This document shows, piece by piece, positions 27,257 to 35,954 of a stretch of DNA of 64,000 nucleotides. This stretch comes from Nitratireductor sp. (GTDB taxonomy: Bacteria > Pseudomonadota > Alphaproteobacteria > Rhizobiales > Rhizobiaceae). Location: NCBI RefSeq assembly GCF_017794765.1, contig NZ_CP051236.1:251640-315639 (forward strand). The letters run 5' to 3'. Within the stretch, counting starts at the first letter, position 1, and each line of letters opens with the position of its first letter. Below the pieces are notes generated by a model. The model was not told the origin of the DNA. It saw only the letters and a program-made list of their open reading frames with translations, and did no database searches. Position numbers and translations under genes: made by a program.

Positions 27257-27490
27257 TTCATCAGCGGGTCCATTCTCGTCACATTGCCTGGATTCATCAG
27301 CGGAGATAGTGTTTTCATCTTCTCCGTCACGTGTGGTCTCCGTTGCCTCTGCACGAACTTTGACAGGGTCCAGTGTGAGCCGTCGAATGTCTATGGGCCT
27401 GAAATAAAGCATGACCGCAAGAACCAGAAAGCTAAACACCACCGATATTGGAACAGCGAGTTCCGATACAAACAAAACGAAATTCCCCAT
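27227..27490 (-). CDS. Possible small membrane protein overlapping tRNA-Arg
   Basis: An 87-residue frame with an N-terminal hydrophobic helix (about 12-32) and a polar tail. The ribosome site GAGAG lies close to the ATG at 27490. The C-terminal RSRQDSNL is simply the antisense of the tRNA, which argues the real gene has decayed or was truncated by integration. It lies in AT-rich DNA unlike its surroundings. Weak call. Confidence 0.3.
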   Translation of the reverse strand: MGNFVLFVSELAVPISVVFSFLVLAVMLYFRPIDIRRLTLDPVKVRAEATETTRDGEDENTISADESRQCDENGPADEWRSRQDSNL

Positions 27491-27943
27491 ACTCTCTCGC
27501 TTAATGCAGTTTCAGGGGAACCAAGAGATGCTTCGCGTTCTCGATCGTCCTTCATCACACCTAGCTTAAACGGCTAAGTGTTATATACTTCAAATACCCG
27601 CAATAATTGCAATACGATCAAGGTCCCCACCCGTCGAATAGAAACGATCTAACGCAAATTTGCCGGCTTTAAATTAACTTGAGTTAAGTTTCCGCGTCTT
27701 TCTTCCGCTACGTCAGCATAATCACGGTCCGTATCAGTATGGCGGAGCCCCATCCACACCAGGCCAAATACAATCGAGAAGGTCTGACAAAGGTGGAGAA
27801 CGGCGAGGGAGCGGCCTCAGATATCCGCACCCTTCTTCTGCACGATTTTTGCGGCTCATGCCACGATCCGATCCATATGCACTGCTAGCGAAAAGACGTT
27901 TCAGCCTTATCCGGCCCATTCCCGGCCAGCGTGGAGAAATGAT
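27257..27943. other. AT-rich segment after tRNA-Arg
   Basis: About 690 bases with noticeably lower GC than neighbours, holding only the doubtful leftward frame listed separately. No integrase, direct repeat of the tRNA 3' end or insertion-sequence end was found. It could be a remnant of an integration event at the tRNA. The last 70 bases are the promoter region of the DUF4139 gene. Confidence 0.5.
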
Positions 27944-29959
27944 GTGAGAGCGAATCCAATCCCCAATGTGAACCGCAACATCGTGCGCGCCGCACTATAC
28001 GGCGCCTGTTTTGCCCTGGCACAGGCGACACCGTCGGCCCTGGCCGACATCATCGATAACGGGCGGATCAAGGCGATCACGCTTTCCTCCGGCGGGCTGG
28101 CCGAGGTGAGGCGCTCCGCACGCATCGATGGAGATGGCGCGCTCCGCGTCGATATTCCGCTCGACCAGGTGGACGACTTTTTGAAAAGCCTGGTTGTGAG
28201 AGATCCCGCAGGCACCATAGATGCGGTCACGCTGGATGGGCTTTCCCCGGTGGAAGAGACGTTTCGCCGGCTTCCGTTCAGCCCGGGTGACATGGGCTCT
28301 GTGCCAGCACTGGCTGCTGCGCTTCAGGGTATCTCAGTGCGCGCCACTTCGGGCGGGCGCTCCGTCGAAGGCATGATTCTCGGTGTCGAAACAGAGCAGG
28401 CAGGCAGCGAGGAAGCACCGCGCACCGAGCGGGTTCTCACCGTGATGACCGCAGATGGCACGCTAGAGCTTCTGAAACTTGGTATGGACACCAGACTGGA
28501 CATACTCGACGAGGCACTCAGGGAACGATTGCGCGAGGCGGCCAAGGTGAGCGGACGCGGGCGCACGGATACCATCAGGTCTGTAGCGATCGCACTGTCG
28601 GGAACCGGCGAACGCGATATAGCGGTTTCTTACGTGGTGCCTGCTCCGGTTTGGAAAACAGCCTATCGGCTCGTTTCAGACGGCGAAGACACAGCGCGCC
28701 TGCAGGCATGGGCAGTGATTGAAAACGCAACCGGAGAAGACTGGGAGGGCATTGGTCTTACGCTCTCATCCGGAGCACCGGTAACACTCGCCCAGAAACT
28801 GCATCAGCGCTATTGGAGCGCACGCCCGGACATTCCCGTGGCCGTCGGCAACGCCGCGCCGCCACGACCGGACGCTTCAGCCGGCCTGGAGATCGCTCAA
28901 ATGGATTCCGCCCCCCGCCACATGCGTGCATTCAACGGCGCCGCAGCTCCCGCGCCGATGGCCGACATGGTTATGGAAGAGCCTTCCGCCCCCACCAGTC
29001 GCACCGCGGCGCAAGAGGGCCGAACGAGCGCCACCTACCATTTGCCGAACCCCATTCACCTTGCAGCGGGACAGAGCCTCTCCGTGCCATTCGTGGACGC
29101 CGAGATCGAAGCTGAGCGGGTCTCAGTCTTTCAGCCAGAGAGCGGTGGGATCCACCCAATCGCTGCGGTTTTCCTCAAAAACGGCACCGAAGCCAGCCTG
29201 CCGCCTGGGATCGTCACGGTCTATGATCGCACGAGCGGTTATGTGGGCGATGCGCAGCTTCTGGGCATTCCGGCCGGCGAGAGCCGCATGGCAAGCTTTG
29301 CCAGCGATCGCAAGGTCGAGATCACGACGGAAACGAAACCGCAGGAGATCGTCGGCGAGGTAGCGATCAGCGAGGGCGTTCTGCGCACGACGACGGTTTC
29401 ACGAATCACCACCACCTACAGGATCAAGGGGGCTTCGGACGCAAAGCGTACAGTACTGATCGAACACCCACGTCGCGATGGGTGGCAGATGGAAGCCGCC
29501 GCGCTCGATAGCGCAACCCCCACCCACTATCGCCTCCGCGCCACGGTGGAAGCCGGCGGAACATCCACCATACGGGCCGTGATGGAACGCAGCCACATGG
29601 AGAGTTTCGCTCTTACCGAAGCCAGCGCCGATGCGCTTTATGTATGGGCCGGCTCAGCCACCGACAGTGATACCGACAAAAAGCTGAAGGAGCTTGCCGC
29701 GCTCAAACGGGAGGCCACAGCGGCAGAGCGCACTGTGGCGAACCTCCAGCAGGCGCTGGAGCGGGCTGCCGGCGACCAGGCCCGCATTCGCGACAATCTG
29801 GGCTCCCTCCCCGGCGAAAGCGCCCTGGCCGAGCGCTACATGCGCATGCTCGAAGAAGAGGAAAATCGGATTGCCGCGCTCAATCAGGAAAGAGCGAAGG
29901 CCGAACGCGATCGGGATCGTCTGAATGGCGAGGTGCGGGCGTATATCAGCAGACTCTGA
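27944..29959 (+). CDS. DUF4139 domain-containing exported protein
   Basis: A 671-residue protein starting with GTG after GTGGAGAAAT. A signal peptide (AALYGACFALAQATPSALA) is cut near residue 35. The central and C-terminal regions match DUF4139 (mucoidy inhibitor MuiA-like): SYVVPAPVWKTAYRLV, AVIENATGEDWEGI and the VFLKNGTE block. The last 80 residues form a charged coiled coil. It is usually assigned no enzymatic activity; surface or periplasmic adhesion-related roles are suggested only by family name. It is convergent with the MarR gene nine bases away. Confidence 0.82.
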   Translation: MRANPIPNVNRNIVRAALYGACFALAQATPSALADIIDNGRIKAITLSSGGLAEVRRSARIDGDGALRVDIPLDQVDDFLKSLVVRDPAGTIDAVTLDGLSPVEETFRRLPFSPGDMGSVPALAAALQGISVRATSGGRSVEGMILGVETEQAGSEEAPRTERVLTVMTADGTLELLKLGMDTRLDILDEALRERLREAAKVSGRGRTDTIRSVAIALSGTGERDIAVSYVVPAPVWKTAYRLVSDGEDTARLQAWAVIENATGEDWEGIGLTLSSGAPVTLAQKLHQRYWSARPDIPVAVGNAAPPRPDASAGLEIAQMDSAPRHMRAFNGAAAPAPMADMVMEEPSAPTSRTAAQEGRTSATYHLPNPIHLAAGQSLSVPFVDAEIEAERVSVFQPESGGIHPIAAVFLKNGTEASLPPGIVTVYDRTSGYVGDAQLLGIPAGESRMASFASDRKVEITTETKPQEIVGEVAISEGVLRTTTVSRITTTYRIKGASDAKRTVLIEHPRRDGWQMEAAALDSATPTHYRLRATVEAGGTSTIRAVMERSHMESFALTEASADALYVWAGSATDSDTDKKLKELAALKREATAAERTVANLQQALERAAGDQARIRDNLGSLPGESALAERYMRMLEEEENRIAALNQERAKAERDRDRLNGEVRAYISRL

Positions 29960-29967
29960 AAACGCCT

Positions 29968-30444
29968 TTACTTGCGATCCACCGCGCCGACATCGAGCAG
30001 CGGCGCGGCATCCAGTGCACCGGCATTAAGCATTGCGCCAACACGCTCAAGCGCAGCGACGATCATTCCCTGCTCCCAGTCGGGCAGGGCCTGAAACTGC
30101 TCGGAAAACGTCTTCTGCAGCGGATCGGGAGCAGCGCTCAGGAGAGCCCGTCCTTCCTCCGTCGGCGCGACCCAGACCACACGCTTGTCGCGTTCGCTGC
30201 GGGTGCGGGTGACGAGGCCGCGCGCCTCCAGCTTGTCGACCAGAGACGTTGCAGTCGCCTGTCCGACGCCGGCCTTGCCGGAGATATCCTTGGGCGTCGC
30301 CCTGCCGGCTGCAGCGACGATTTCGAGCACGATGAGCTGCGGCGTCGTCAACCCGGTGGCCCGGGCGAGCGTCCGCGCGTTCAACTCTGTTGCACGCAGA
30401 ATACGCCGCAACGCGATCAGGCTCGTTTCGGTACGATCTTCCAT
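29968..30444 (-). CDS. ectR: MarR family regulator, probable ectoine repressor EctR
   Basis: A 158-residue winged-helix MarR-type protein: TGLTTPQLIVLEIV, ISGKAGVGQATATSLVDKLEARGLV (recognition helix and wing) and the MarR-typical RSERDKRVVWV. It is divergent from ectA with 219 bases between, which is the arrangement of the EctR repressor of ectABC-ask in halotolerant methylotrophs. That context is the main basis for the name. The effector is unknown; osmotic control could act through it. Confidence 0.8.
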   Translation of the reverse strand: MEDRTETSLIALRRILRATELNARTLARATGLTTPQLIVLEIVAAAGRATPKDISGKAGVGQATATSLVDKLEARGLVTRTRSERDKRVVWVAPTEEGRALLSAAPDPLQKTFSEQFQALPDWEQGMIVAALERVGAMLNAGALDAAPLLDVGAVDRK

Positions 30445-30519
30445 GTCGTCATTCCCAAACTCGCAGGCCGAAAGGGCGATTCTTGGCCGCCACTCCCCGC
30501 ATATCTATGGATAGCAGAG

Positions 30520-30576
30520 AAAATATATTTTGATTAGCGAATAAAATTTTCCTTGGAAACCCATTCATTTCATGGG
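30520..30576. promoter_or_regulatory. Cluster of palindromes between ectR and ectA
   Basis: Three symmetric elements occur: AAAATATATTTT (30520-30531), TTTCC-tt-GGAAA (30549-30560) and CCCAT-N7-ATGGG (30560-30576). MarR dimers bind such symmetric sites, so any may be the EctR operator. The known EctR site of methylotrophs is not matched. Confidence 0.4.
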
Positions 30577-30590
30577 CTTGAGCGCTCTAC

Positions 30591-30615
30591 GGAACCATTT
30601 CTGTTTCCAGCGGTT
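30591..30615 (+). promoter_or_regulatory. Possible EcfG-type promoter of ectA (one mismatch)
   Basis: GGAAC (30591-30595), 16 bases, then GGTT (30612-30615), one base off the EcfG -10 CGTT. A sigma-70-like pair TTGAAA (30614-30619) and TAATAT (30636-30641), 16 apart, follows directly. Either could drive ectABCD-ask. Confidence 0.4.
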
Positions 30616-30663
30616 GAAATATCCTTCGATAGTCATAATATTCGGCGCGCTATGAGGAGACCA

Positions 30664-31266
30664 ATGGCCATTACTGATATCAAGCTTGTACGCAAGCGAT
30701 CGCCCGAAATTGTCTATCGCCCCCCGCGCAAGGAAGACGGCGCGGACGTGTGGCGGCTCATCCAGTCCTGTGAGCCGCTCGACGAGAATTCACTCTACTG
30801 CAATCTGTTGCAGTGCGACCATTTCGGCGACACATGCATCGCCGCCGAAAGAGCCAGCGACGGAGCGCTGGTAGGCTGGGTTTCAGCCTATCTTCTGCCC
30901 GATGAAGACAACACACTGTTCGTCTGGCAGGTTGCCGTGGACAAGAGCGTCCAGGGCATGGGCGTCGGCAAGAAGCTGCTCGCTGCATTGCTTGACCGGG
31001 AAGCCTGCGAAAACGTGCAGGCACTCAAGACCACCATCACCTCCGACAACAAGGCAAGCTGGGGCCTATTTACCTCGCTCGCCCGCAGCCGCGGCGGTGA
31101 ATTGAGCCACGAGCCTTACTTCCGCAAGGATGCGCATTTCGATGGCAAGCATGCCACCGAACACATGGTGACAATCCAGTTCACTGAAAATGCGTCTGAC
31201 AATTTGAGCGGAAACTGGATGTCCCTGCGCAAAGCAGGCGAGGCCCGGAGCGACGACGCCGCCTGA
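30664..31266 (+). CDS. ectA: L-2,4-diaminobutyrate N-acetyltransferase
   Basis: Second dedicated step of ectoine synthesis: acetylates L-2,4-diaminobutyrate at N4 with acetyl-CoA. It is a GNAT protein; the acetyl-CoA loop QGMGVGKK is at 97-104 and the family blocks YRPPRKEDGADVW and LDENSLYCNLL are clear. I chose the ATG at 30664 because AGGAG lies five bases upstream within an earlier in-frame ATG (30652). First of the ectABCD-ask operon. Confidence 0.96.
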   Translation: MAITDIKLVRKRSPEIVYRPPRKEDGADVWRLIQSCEPLDENSLYCNLLQCDHFGDTCIAAERASDGALVGWVSAYLLPDEDNTLFVWQVAVDKSVQGMGVGKKLLAALLDREACENVQALKTTITSDNKASWGLFTSLARSRGGELSHEPYFRKDAHFDGKHATEHMVTIQFTENASDNLSGNWMSLRKAGEARSDDAA

Positions 31267-31312
31267 TCGCGGCGTCCACAACCGCACGACCGAACAATCC
31301 GAAGGAAAAGAC

Positions 31313-32602
31313 ATGACGACCGTTACGACGGACGACAAACAGATTTTCACGCGACGCGAGTCGGAAGCGCGCAGCTATTGCCGCAGCTTCTCCACCGTGT
31401 TCACAAGGGCGAAGGGCGCGACTCTCACAGACGCCGAAGGCCGGGACTATATCGACTTTCTGGCCGGCTGTTCGAGCCTGAACTATGGCCACAACGACCC
31501 GGACATGAAGGCAGCGCTGATCGAGCATATCGAGCGCGATGGTGTCACCCACGGGCTAGACATGCACACCGACGCGAAGGCCGAGTTTCTCAAAACCTTC
31601 GAGCGGCTGATCCTGCGTCCGCGCGATATGAATCACCGTGTCCTCTTCACCGGCCCGACGGGTGCCAACGCCATCGAGGCTGCGCTCAAGATCGCCCGCA
31701 AAGTGACGGGACGCCAGAACGTCGTGTCCTTCACAAACGGCTTCCACGGCGTCACGCTTGGCGCGCTGGCAGCCACCGGCAATGGCTATCATCGCGGCGG
31801 AGCCGGCGTGCCGCTCAACCATGTCACGCGCATCCCCTATGACGGCGCGATGGGCGGCGACATCGATACGGCAGATCTCCTGAACCGGATGCTTTCGGAG
31901 CCCTCCAGCGGCGTTGAAAAGCCGGCTGCAATCCTGCTCGAAACCGTGCAGGGCGAAGGCGGGCTGAATGCCGCATCGCGCGAATGGGTGCGTCGCGTCA
32001 GCGAGATTGCCCGCGCCCATGGCGCGCTGCTGATCATCGACGACATTCAGGCAGGCTGCGGCCGCACCGGCAATTTCTTCTCCTTTGAGGAGATGGGCAT
32101 CTCGCCGGACATCATCACCATGGCGAAATCGCTGTCGGGCTATGGCCTTCCGTTCGCAACGGTTCTGGTGAAGCCGAAATATGACGTCTTCGGCCCGGCC
32201 GAGCACAACGGCACCTTCCGCGGCAACAACCATGCCTTTGTCACCGCACGCGTGGCGCTTGAAAAATTCTGGGCGGACGACACGTTCCGCAACACGATCG
32301 CCGAGCGCAGTGCCTATCTGGAAAAGCGGCTCAACGAGATCGCCGCGCTTCTGCCCGATGCCCGCGTGAAGGGCCGGGGCATGATGATGGGTGTGGACGT
32401 GGGCTCCGGCGAGCTGGCGAGTGACATCTGCAAACGCTGCTTCCGCGATGGCCTGATCATCGAGACCTCAGGGGCGCATGATGAAGTGGTGAAGATCCTT
32501 TGCCCGCTCAACATCGAGCAGGAGACCTTTGAGCGCGGTCTGGACATTCTTCAGTCTGCCGTCGCCGAAATAAGCCAGAACACAAAAATCGCTGCGGAGT
32601 AA
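31313..32602 (+). CDS. ectB: Diaminobutyrate--2-oxoglutarate transaminase
   Basis: First dedicated step of ectoine synthesis: makes L-2,4-diaminobutyrate from aspartate semialdehyde with glutamate as donor. It is a class III aminotransferase; the PLP Lys is in ITMAKSLSG (about 271), with [15 protein letters not shown] and the [13 protein letters not shown] cofactor-binding block. At 429 residues it is full length. AAGGA lies upstream, 46 bases after ectA. Confidence 0.97.
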   Translation: MTTVTTDDKQIFTRRESEARSYCRSFSTVFTRAKGATLTDAEGRDYIDFLAGCSSLNYGHNDPDMKAALIEHIERDGVTHGLDMHTDAKAEFLKTFERLILRPRDMNHRVLFTGPTGANAIEAALKIARKVTGRQNVVSFTNGFHGVTLGALAATGNGYHRGGAGVPLNHVTRIPYDGAMGGDIDTADLLNRMLSEPSSGVEKPAAILLETVQGEGGLNAASREWVRRVSEIARAHGALLIIDDIQAGCGRTGNFFSFEEMGISPDIITMAKSLSGYGLPFATVLVKPKYDVFGPAEHNGTFRGNNHAFVTARVALEKFWADDTFRNTIAERSAYLEKRLNEIAALLPDARVKGRGMMMGVDVGSGELASDICKRCFRDGLIIETSGAHDEVVKILCPLNIEQETFERGLDILQSAVAEISQNTKIAAE

Positions 32603-32607
32603 CGAAC

Positions 32608-33000
32608 ATGATCGTGCGCGACCTGAACGAAGCAAAAAACACTGATCGTCATGTCCACTCGGAAGGGTGGGACAGTGTCCGTCTTCTCCTGAAATCGGAC
32701 GAGATGGGTTTCTCCTTCCACATCACCACCATCCACGCCGGTGCCGAACTGCACATGCATTACAAGAATCATCTTGAATGCGTCTATTGCGTCGACGGCA
32801 CGGGCTCCATCGAGGACTGCGCCACCGGCGAGGTTCACAAGATCAAGCCGGGCGTCATGTATGCGCTCGACAAGCACGACAAGCATATTCTGCGCGCCGA
32901 CGCGGAAAAGCCGATGATCATGGCATGCACCTTCAACCCGCCGGTTTCCGGCAAGGAAGTGCACCAGGCCGACGGCTCTTATGCGCTGGAGGATGCATAA
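32608..33000 (+). CDS. ectC: L-ectoine synthase
   Basis: Closes the ring of N-acetyl-diaminobutyrate by dehydration to ectoine. A 130-residue cupin-type protein with the metal-binding HMHYKNHLE region and the conserved [14 protein letters not shown] segment. Its ribosome site GGAG overlaps the ectB stop, only five bases away. Followed by a strong stem-loop before ectD. Confidence 0.97.
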   Translation: MIVRDLNEAKNTDRHVHSEGWDSVRLLLKSDEMGFSFHITTIHAGAELHMHYKNHLECVYCVDGTGSIEDCATGEVHKIKPGVMYALDKHDKHILRADAEKPMIMACTFNPPVSGKEVHQADGSYALEDA

Positions 33001-33009
33001 CCTTCCTGA

Positions 33010-33043
33010 AGCCTGGCACCCTTCAACATCGGGGTGCCAGGCT
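33010..33043 (+). terminator. Intercistronic stem-loop between ectC and ectD
   Basis: A perfect 12-bp stem agcctggcaccc (33010-33021) / gggtgccaggct (33032-33043) with a 10-base loop and no T-run. It may attenuate or shield the ectABC message, so that ectD-ask is made in different amounts. Not a classical terminator. Confidence 0.6.
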
Positions 33044-33087
33044 CATGCATCCGACGGCGAAAACCCTGAAAGAAAAGGAGAACGACC

Positions 33088-34023
33088 ATGACAGCGATGT
33101 CGAAGGAACGTGACCGAAGAAGTCAGGATCCCTATCCCAGCAGGTTGCCGGAAGAACGCTGGCTGCCCCGCCAGGACCGAACCGTCTGGAGCCAGTGGCG
33201 CCCCGATGCGCCCCTGACAGCACAGCAGGCCGACCAGTTTGACCGTGACGGCTTCCTGATCCTCAAAGACATTTTCACGGCCGAAGAGGTCGAGGCACTG
33301 AAGGCCGAATCCGCCGCCATGCGCAATGGCGAGCGCGATCTGATGGATGGCAGCGTGATCACCGAGCCCGGCTCGGATGAGGTCCGCACCATCTTCAAGC
33401 TGCCCGAGCAGAGCTCCCTCTTCAATCGTCTGGCCAGCGACCGCCGCGTTGCAGGCATTGCCCGTTTCCTTCTCGGCGACGAGGTCTACATTCACCAGTC
33501 GCGGCTGAACTACAAGCCCGGTTTCACCGGCAAGGAATTCTACTGGCACTCGGATTTCGAGACCTGGCACGCCGAGGATGGCATGCCGCGCATGCGCGCT
33601 GTCTCCGCCTCGCTGCTTCTGACCGACAATGACGCAATGAACGGCCCGCTCATGCTGATGCCGGGCTCCCACAAACAGTTCATCGCCTGCGCCGGTGAAA
33701 CGCCCGACGACAATCACAAATCCTCGCTCAAGAAGCAGGAAGTGGGTGTGCCATCACATGAGGCGCTGACCAAGCTTGCAAGCGAACACGGCATCACTGC
33801 TGCCACCGGCAAGGCCGGCACGCTGGTGCTTTTCGACTGCAACACCATGCACGGCTCTAACGGCAATATCACACCGTTTCCGCGTTCCAATGCCTTCTTC
33901 GTTTTCAACGCCGTATCGAACCGCCTTGAAGAGCCCTATGGCGCGAAAAAGGCCCGCCCCGATTTCCTCGCGGAGCGCGGCGAACCAACCCCTGTCGAAA
34001 TCAAGACCGGGAAACTGGCATAA
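33088..34023 (+). CDS. ectD: Ectoine hydroxylase
   Basis: Fe(II)/2-oxoglutarate dioxygenase that converts ectoine to 5-hydroxyectoine. The iron ligands are His and Asp of YWHSDFE (about 154 and 156) and the distal His of MHGSNG (about 255). The EctD signature FYWHSDFETWHAEDG is intact. At 311 residues it is full length. A strong ribosome site (AAAGGAGAACGACC) precedes the ATG. EctD inside the ect operon means both osmolytes can be produced. Confidence 0.96.
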   Translation: MTAMSKERDRRSQDPYPSRLPEERWLPRQDRTVWSQWRPDAPLTAQQADQFDRDGFLILKDIFTAEEVEALKAESAAMRNGERDLMDGSVITEPGSDEVRTIFKLPEQSSLFNRLASDRRVAGIARFLLGDEVYIHQSRLNYKPGFTGKEFYWHSDFETWHAEDGMPRMRAVSASLLLTDNDAMNGPLMLMPGSHKQFIACAGETPDDNHKSSLKKQEVGVPSHEALTKLASEHGITAATGKAGTLVLFDCNTMHGSNGNITPFPRSNAFFVFNAVSNRLEEPYGAKKARPDFLAERGEPTPVEIKTGKLA

Positions 34024-34044
34024 GCCACAACTGAACTGGACATT

Positions 34045-35529
34045 ATGACTGACCGACAAGAAAGCGGTGCGGCCGAAACGGGCCGCACCAACCAGCAACA
34101 ACGAGGCATCCACACCGTCGAGAAGATCGGTGGAACATCGATGAGCCGCGCGCGCGAGCTGCTCGACACGATCCTGATCGGCAAACGCAAGGGCGATGCA
34201 CTCTACAACCGCGTCTTCGTCGTTTCCGCGTTCGGCGGCATCACGGACAAGCTGCTGGAACACAAGAAGTCAGGCGAACCCGGTGTCTATGCATTGTTCG
34301 CCCACGCCGACAACGAACATGGGTGGATGGAGGCGCTGAGCGCTGTGAGCCGCGCCATGCACGCGATCAATGAAGAGATGTTTGACGAGGCCGCCGACCG
34401 GCACGCCGCCGACGACTTTGTGCGCGAGCGCATCGAGGGCGCGCGCGGCTGCCTGATCGACCTGCAGCGCCTGTGCTCCTACGGGCATTTCCAGCTCGGC
34501 GAGCACATGCAGACGATCCGTGAGCTTCTCTCGGCGCTGGGTGAAGCGCATTCGGCCAACAATCTGGCCCTGCTTCTGCGTCGCTCGGGCGTGAATGCAC
34601 GCTTTATCGACCTAACCGGCTGGCGCGATGAAACGCAGCCGAGCCTCAACGAACGCATCGAACAGGCGTTTGCCGAGATCAACCTCTCACGCGAGCTGCC
34701 CATTGTCACCGGCTATTCGCAATGCCGCGAAGGCCTGATGCGCGAGTTTGACCGCGGCTATTCCGAAGTGACCTTCGCCACCATCGCGGCACTGACCGGC
34801 GCGCGCGAAGCGATCATTCACAAGGAATTCCACCTTTCGAGCGCCGATCCGCGCCTTGTGGGACCGGAGAATGTGCGCAAGATCGGCCGCACCAATTACG
34901 ATGTCGCCGACCAGCTCTCCAATATGGGCATGGAGGCGATCCACCCGAAGGCGGCAAAGAAACTGCGTCAGGCGGGTGTGCCGCTGCGCGTCGCCAATGC
35001 TTTCGAGCCGGAAGATCCCGGCACACTCATCGATGCCGAGCCTGCCGATGGTGTCGGCGTGGAAATGGTCACCGGCCTGCCCGTCACTTCGCTCGAACTG
35101 TTCGAGCAGGACATGGTGGGCGTGAAGGGTTACGACGCGGCGATCCTCGAATCGCTGACCCGCCACCGGGTGCGCATCGTGTCGAAAAGCTCGAACGCGA
35201 ATTCCATCGTTCACCATCTGGAGGCGACGCTCAAATCCGTGCGCCGCGTGGAGCGGGATCTGGCCGAACGCTATCCCGCCGCGCGCATCACCGCACGCCG
35301 CGCCGGCATGGTGTCGGTGATCGGGCGCGACCTGACCGGGCTTGGCGTCATGCTGGAAGGTCTGAAGGCTCTGGACGAGGCTGGCGTAAAGCCGCTTGCC
35401 TCGCAGGAGACGGGTCGCGGCGTCGACGTACAGTTTCTCGTCCGCAATGAAGATCTGGAAAAAGCCGTCAAGGCGCTACACCGGGCCTTCATTGAAGAGG
35501 GGGAGGAGACGTTGAAGGAAGCGGCCTGA
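34045..35529 (+). CDS. ask: Specialised aspartate kinase of the ectoine operon
   Basis: Phosphorylates aspartate, the entry to aspartate semialdehyde for ectoine synthesis. It has the kinase signature KIGGTSMS near residues 29-36 and a C-terminal ACT region (about 350-480). At 494 residues it belongs to the Ask_Ect type, thought to be insensitive to the normal lysine/threonine feedback so that flux to ectoine can be high. The aspartate semialdehyde dehydrogenase gene is not in this operon. The ribosome site is weak; coupling to ectD 21 bases upstream is likely. Confidence 0.93.
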   Translation: MTDRQESGAAETGRTNQQQRGIHTVEKIGGTSMSRARELLDTILIGKRKGDALYNRVFVVSAFGGITDKLLEHKKSGEPGVYALFAHADNEHGWMEALSAVSRAMHAINEEMFDEAADRHAADDFVRERIEGARGCLIDLQRLCSYGHFQLGEHMQTIRELLSALGEAHSANNLALLLRRSGVNARFIDLTGWRDETQPSLNERIEQAFAEINLSRELPIVTGYSQCREGLMREFDRGYSEVTFATIAALTGAREAIIHKEFHLSSADPRLVGPENVRKIGRTNYDVADQLSNMGMEAIHPKAAKKLRQAGVPLRVANAFEPEDPGTLIDAEPADGVGVEMVTGLPVTSLELFEQDMVGVKGYDAAILESLTRHRVRIVSKSSNANSIVHHLEATLKSVRRVERDLAERYPAARITARRAGMVSVIGRDLTGLGVMLEGLKALDEAGVKPLASQETGRGVDVQFLVRNEDLEKAVKALHRAFIEEGEETLKEAA

Positions 35530-35565
35530 GCCGGTTTCCTTCAACGTAACCCGTTCGCCATGAGC

Positions 35566-35614
35566 ATTTTGCAGTCAGGTGGTGTCACCTGACTTCTGCG
35601 TAAGTGGGCAAAAT
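35566..35614. terminator. Nested inverted repeats after ask
   Basis: An inner hairpin agtcaggt (35573-35580) / acctgact (35587-35594), loop ggtgtc, lies inside outer arms attttgc (35566-35572) and gcaaaat (35608-35614). It probably ends the ectABCD-ask transcript, but its nested form suggests a structured RNA or a repeat element as an alternative. Confidence 0.5.
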
Positions 35615-35660
35615 CCGATAGATTGAGCGGTTCACCGTTTCTTGGAAGCGCGGATCCGCC

Positions 35661-35954
35661 CTAGCGCGCCAGGACGTCGGCCCATTCCGGATGGCGTCGA
35701 AACTGAGCGGTGGCAAATGGGCACAACGGCCTGATCTTGATACCCTTGGCGCGCGCGTCTTCCACGGCGCGCGTGACAAGCGCGACGCCGACTCCCTGCC
35801 CGCGAAACGCCTCCGGCACGCCCGTGTGATCGATGATGATCTGGCTCGTTCCGATCTTGGAGTAGGTCATCTCCGCTTCGTGGCCATCGGCGCGATAGAG
35901 ATAGCGCCCCTTGCTGTCATTGTCTTCGACAATGATGGATTCGCTCACACTCAT
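35661..35954 (-). CDS. Small GNAT-like N-acetyltransferase
   Basis: A 97-residue COG2388-type (YjdJ-like) acetyltransferase-fold protein, much shorter than usual GNAT enzymes. The acetyl-CoA-type loop RGQGVGVALV (about 50-59) is present, and the family's CPFATAQFRRHPEW end. The start ATG overlaps the esterase stop by four bases on the same strand. Substrate unknown. Confidence 0.85.
   Translation of the reverse strand: MSVSESIIVEDNDSKGRYLYRADGHEAEMTYSKIGTSQIIIDHTGVPEAFRGQGVGVALVTRAVEDARAKGIKIRPLCPFATAQFRRHPEWADVLAR

Noticed and set aside
27284-27577. 97-residue rightward frame after tRNA-Arg
   Set aside because: No ribosome site, no conserved pattern and unusual composition.
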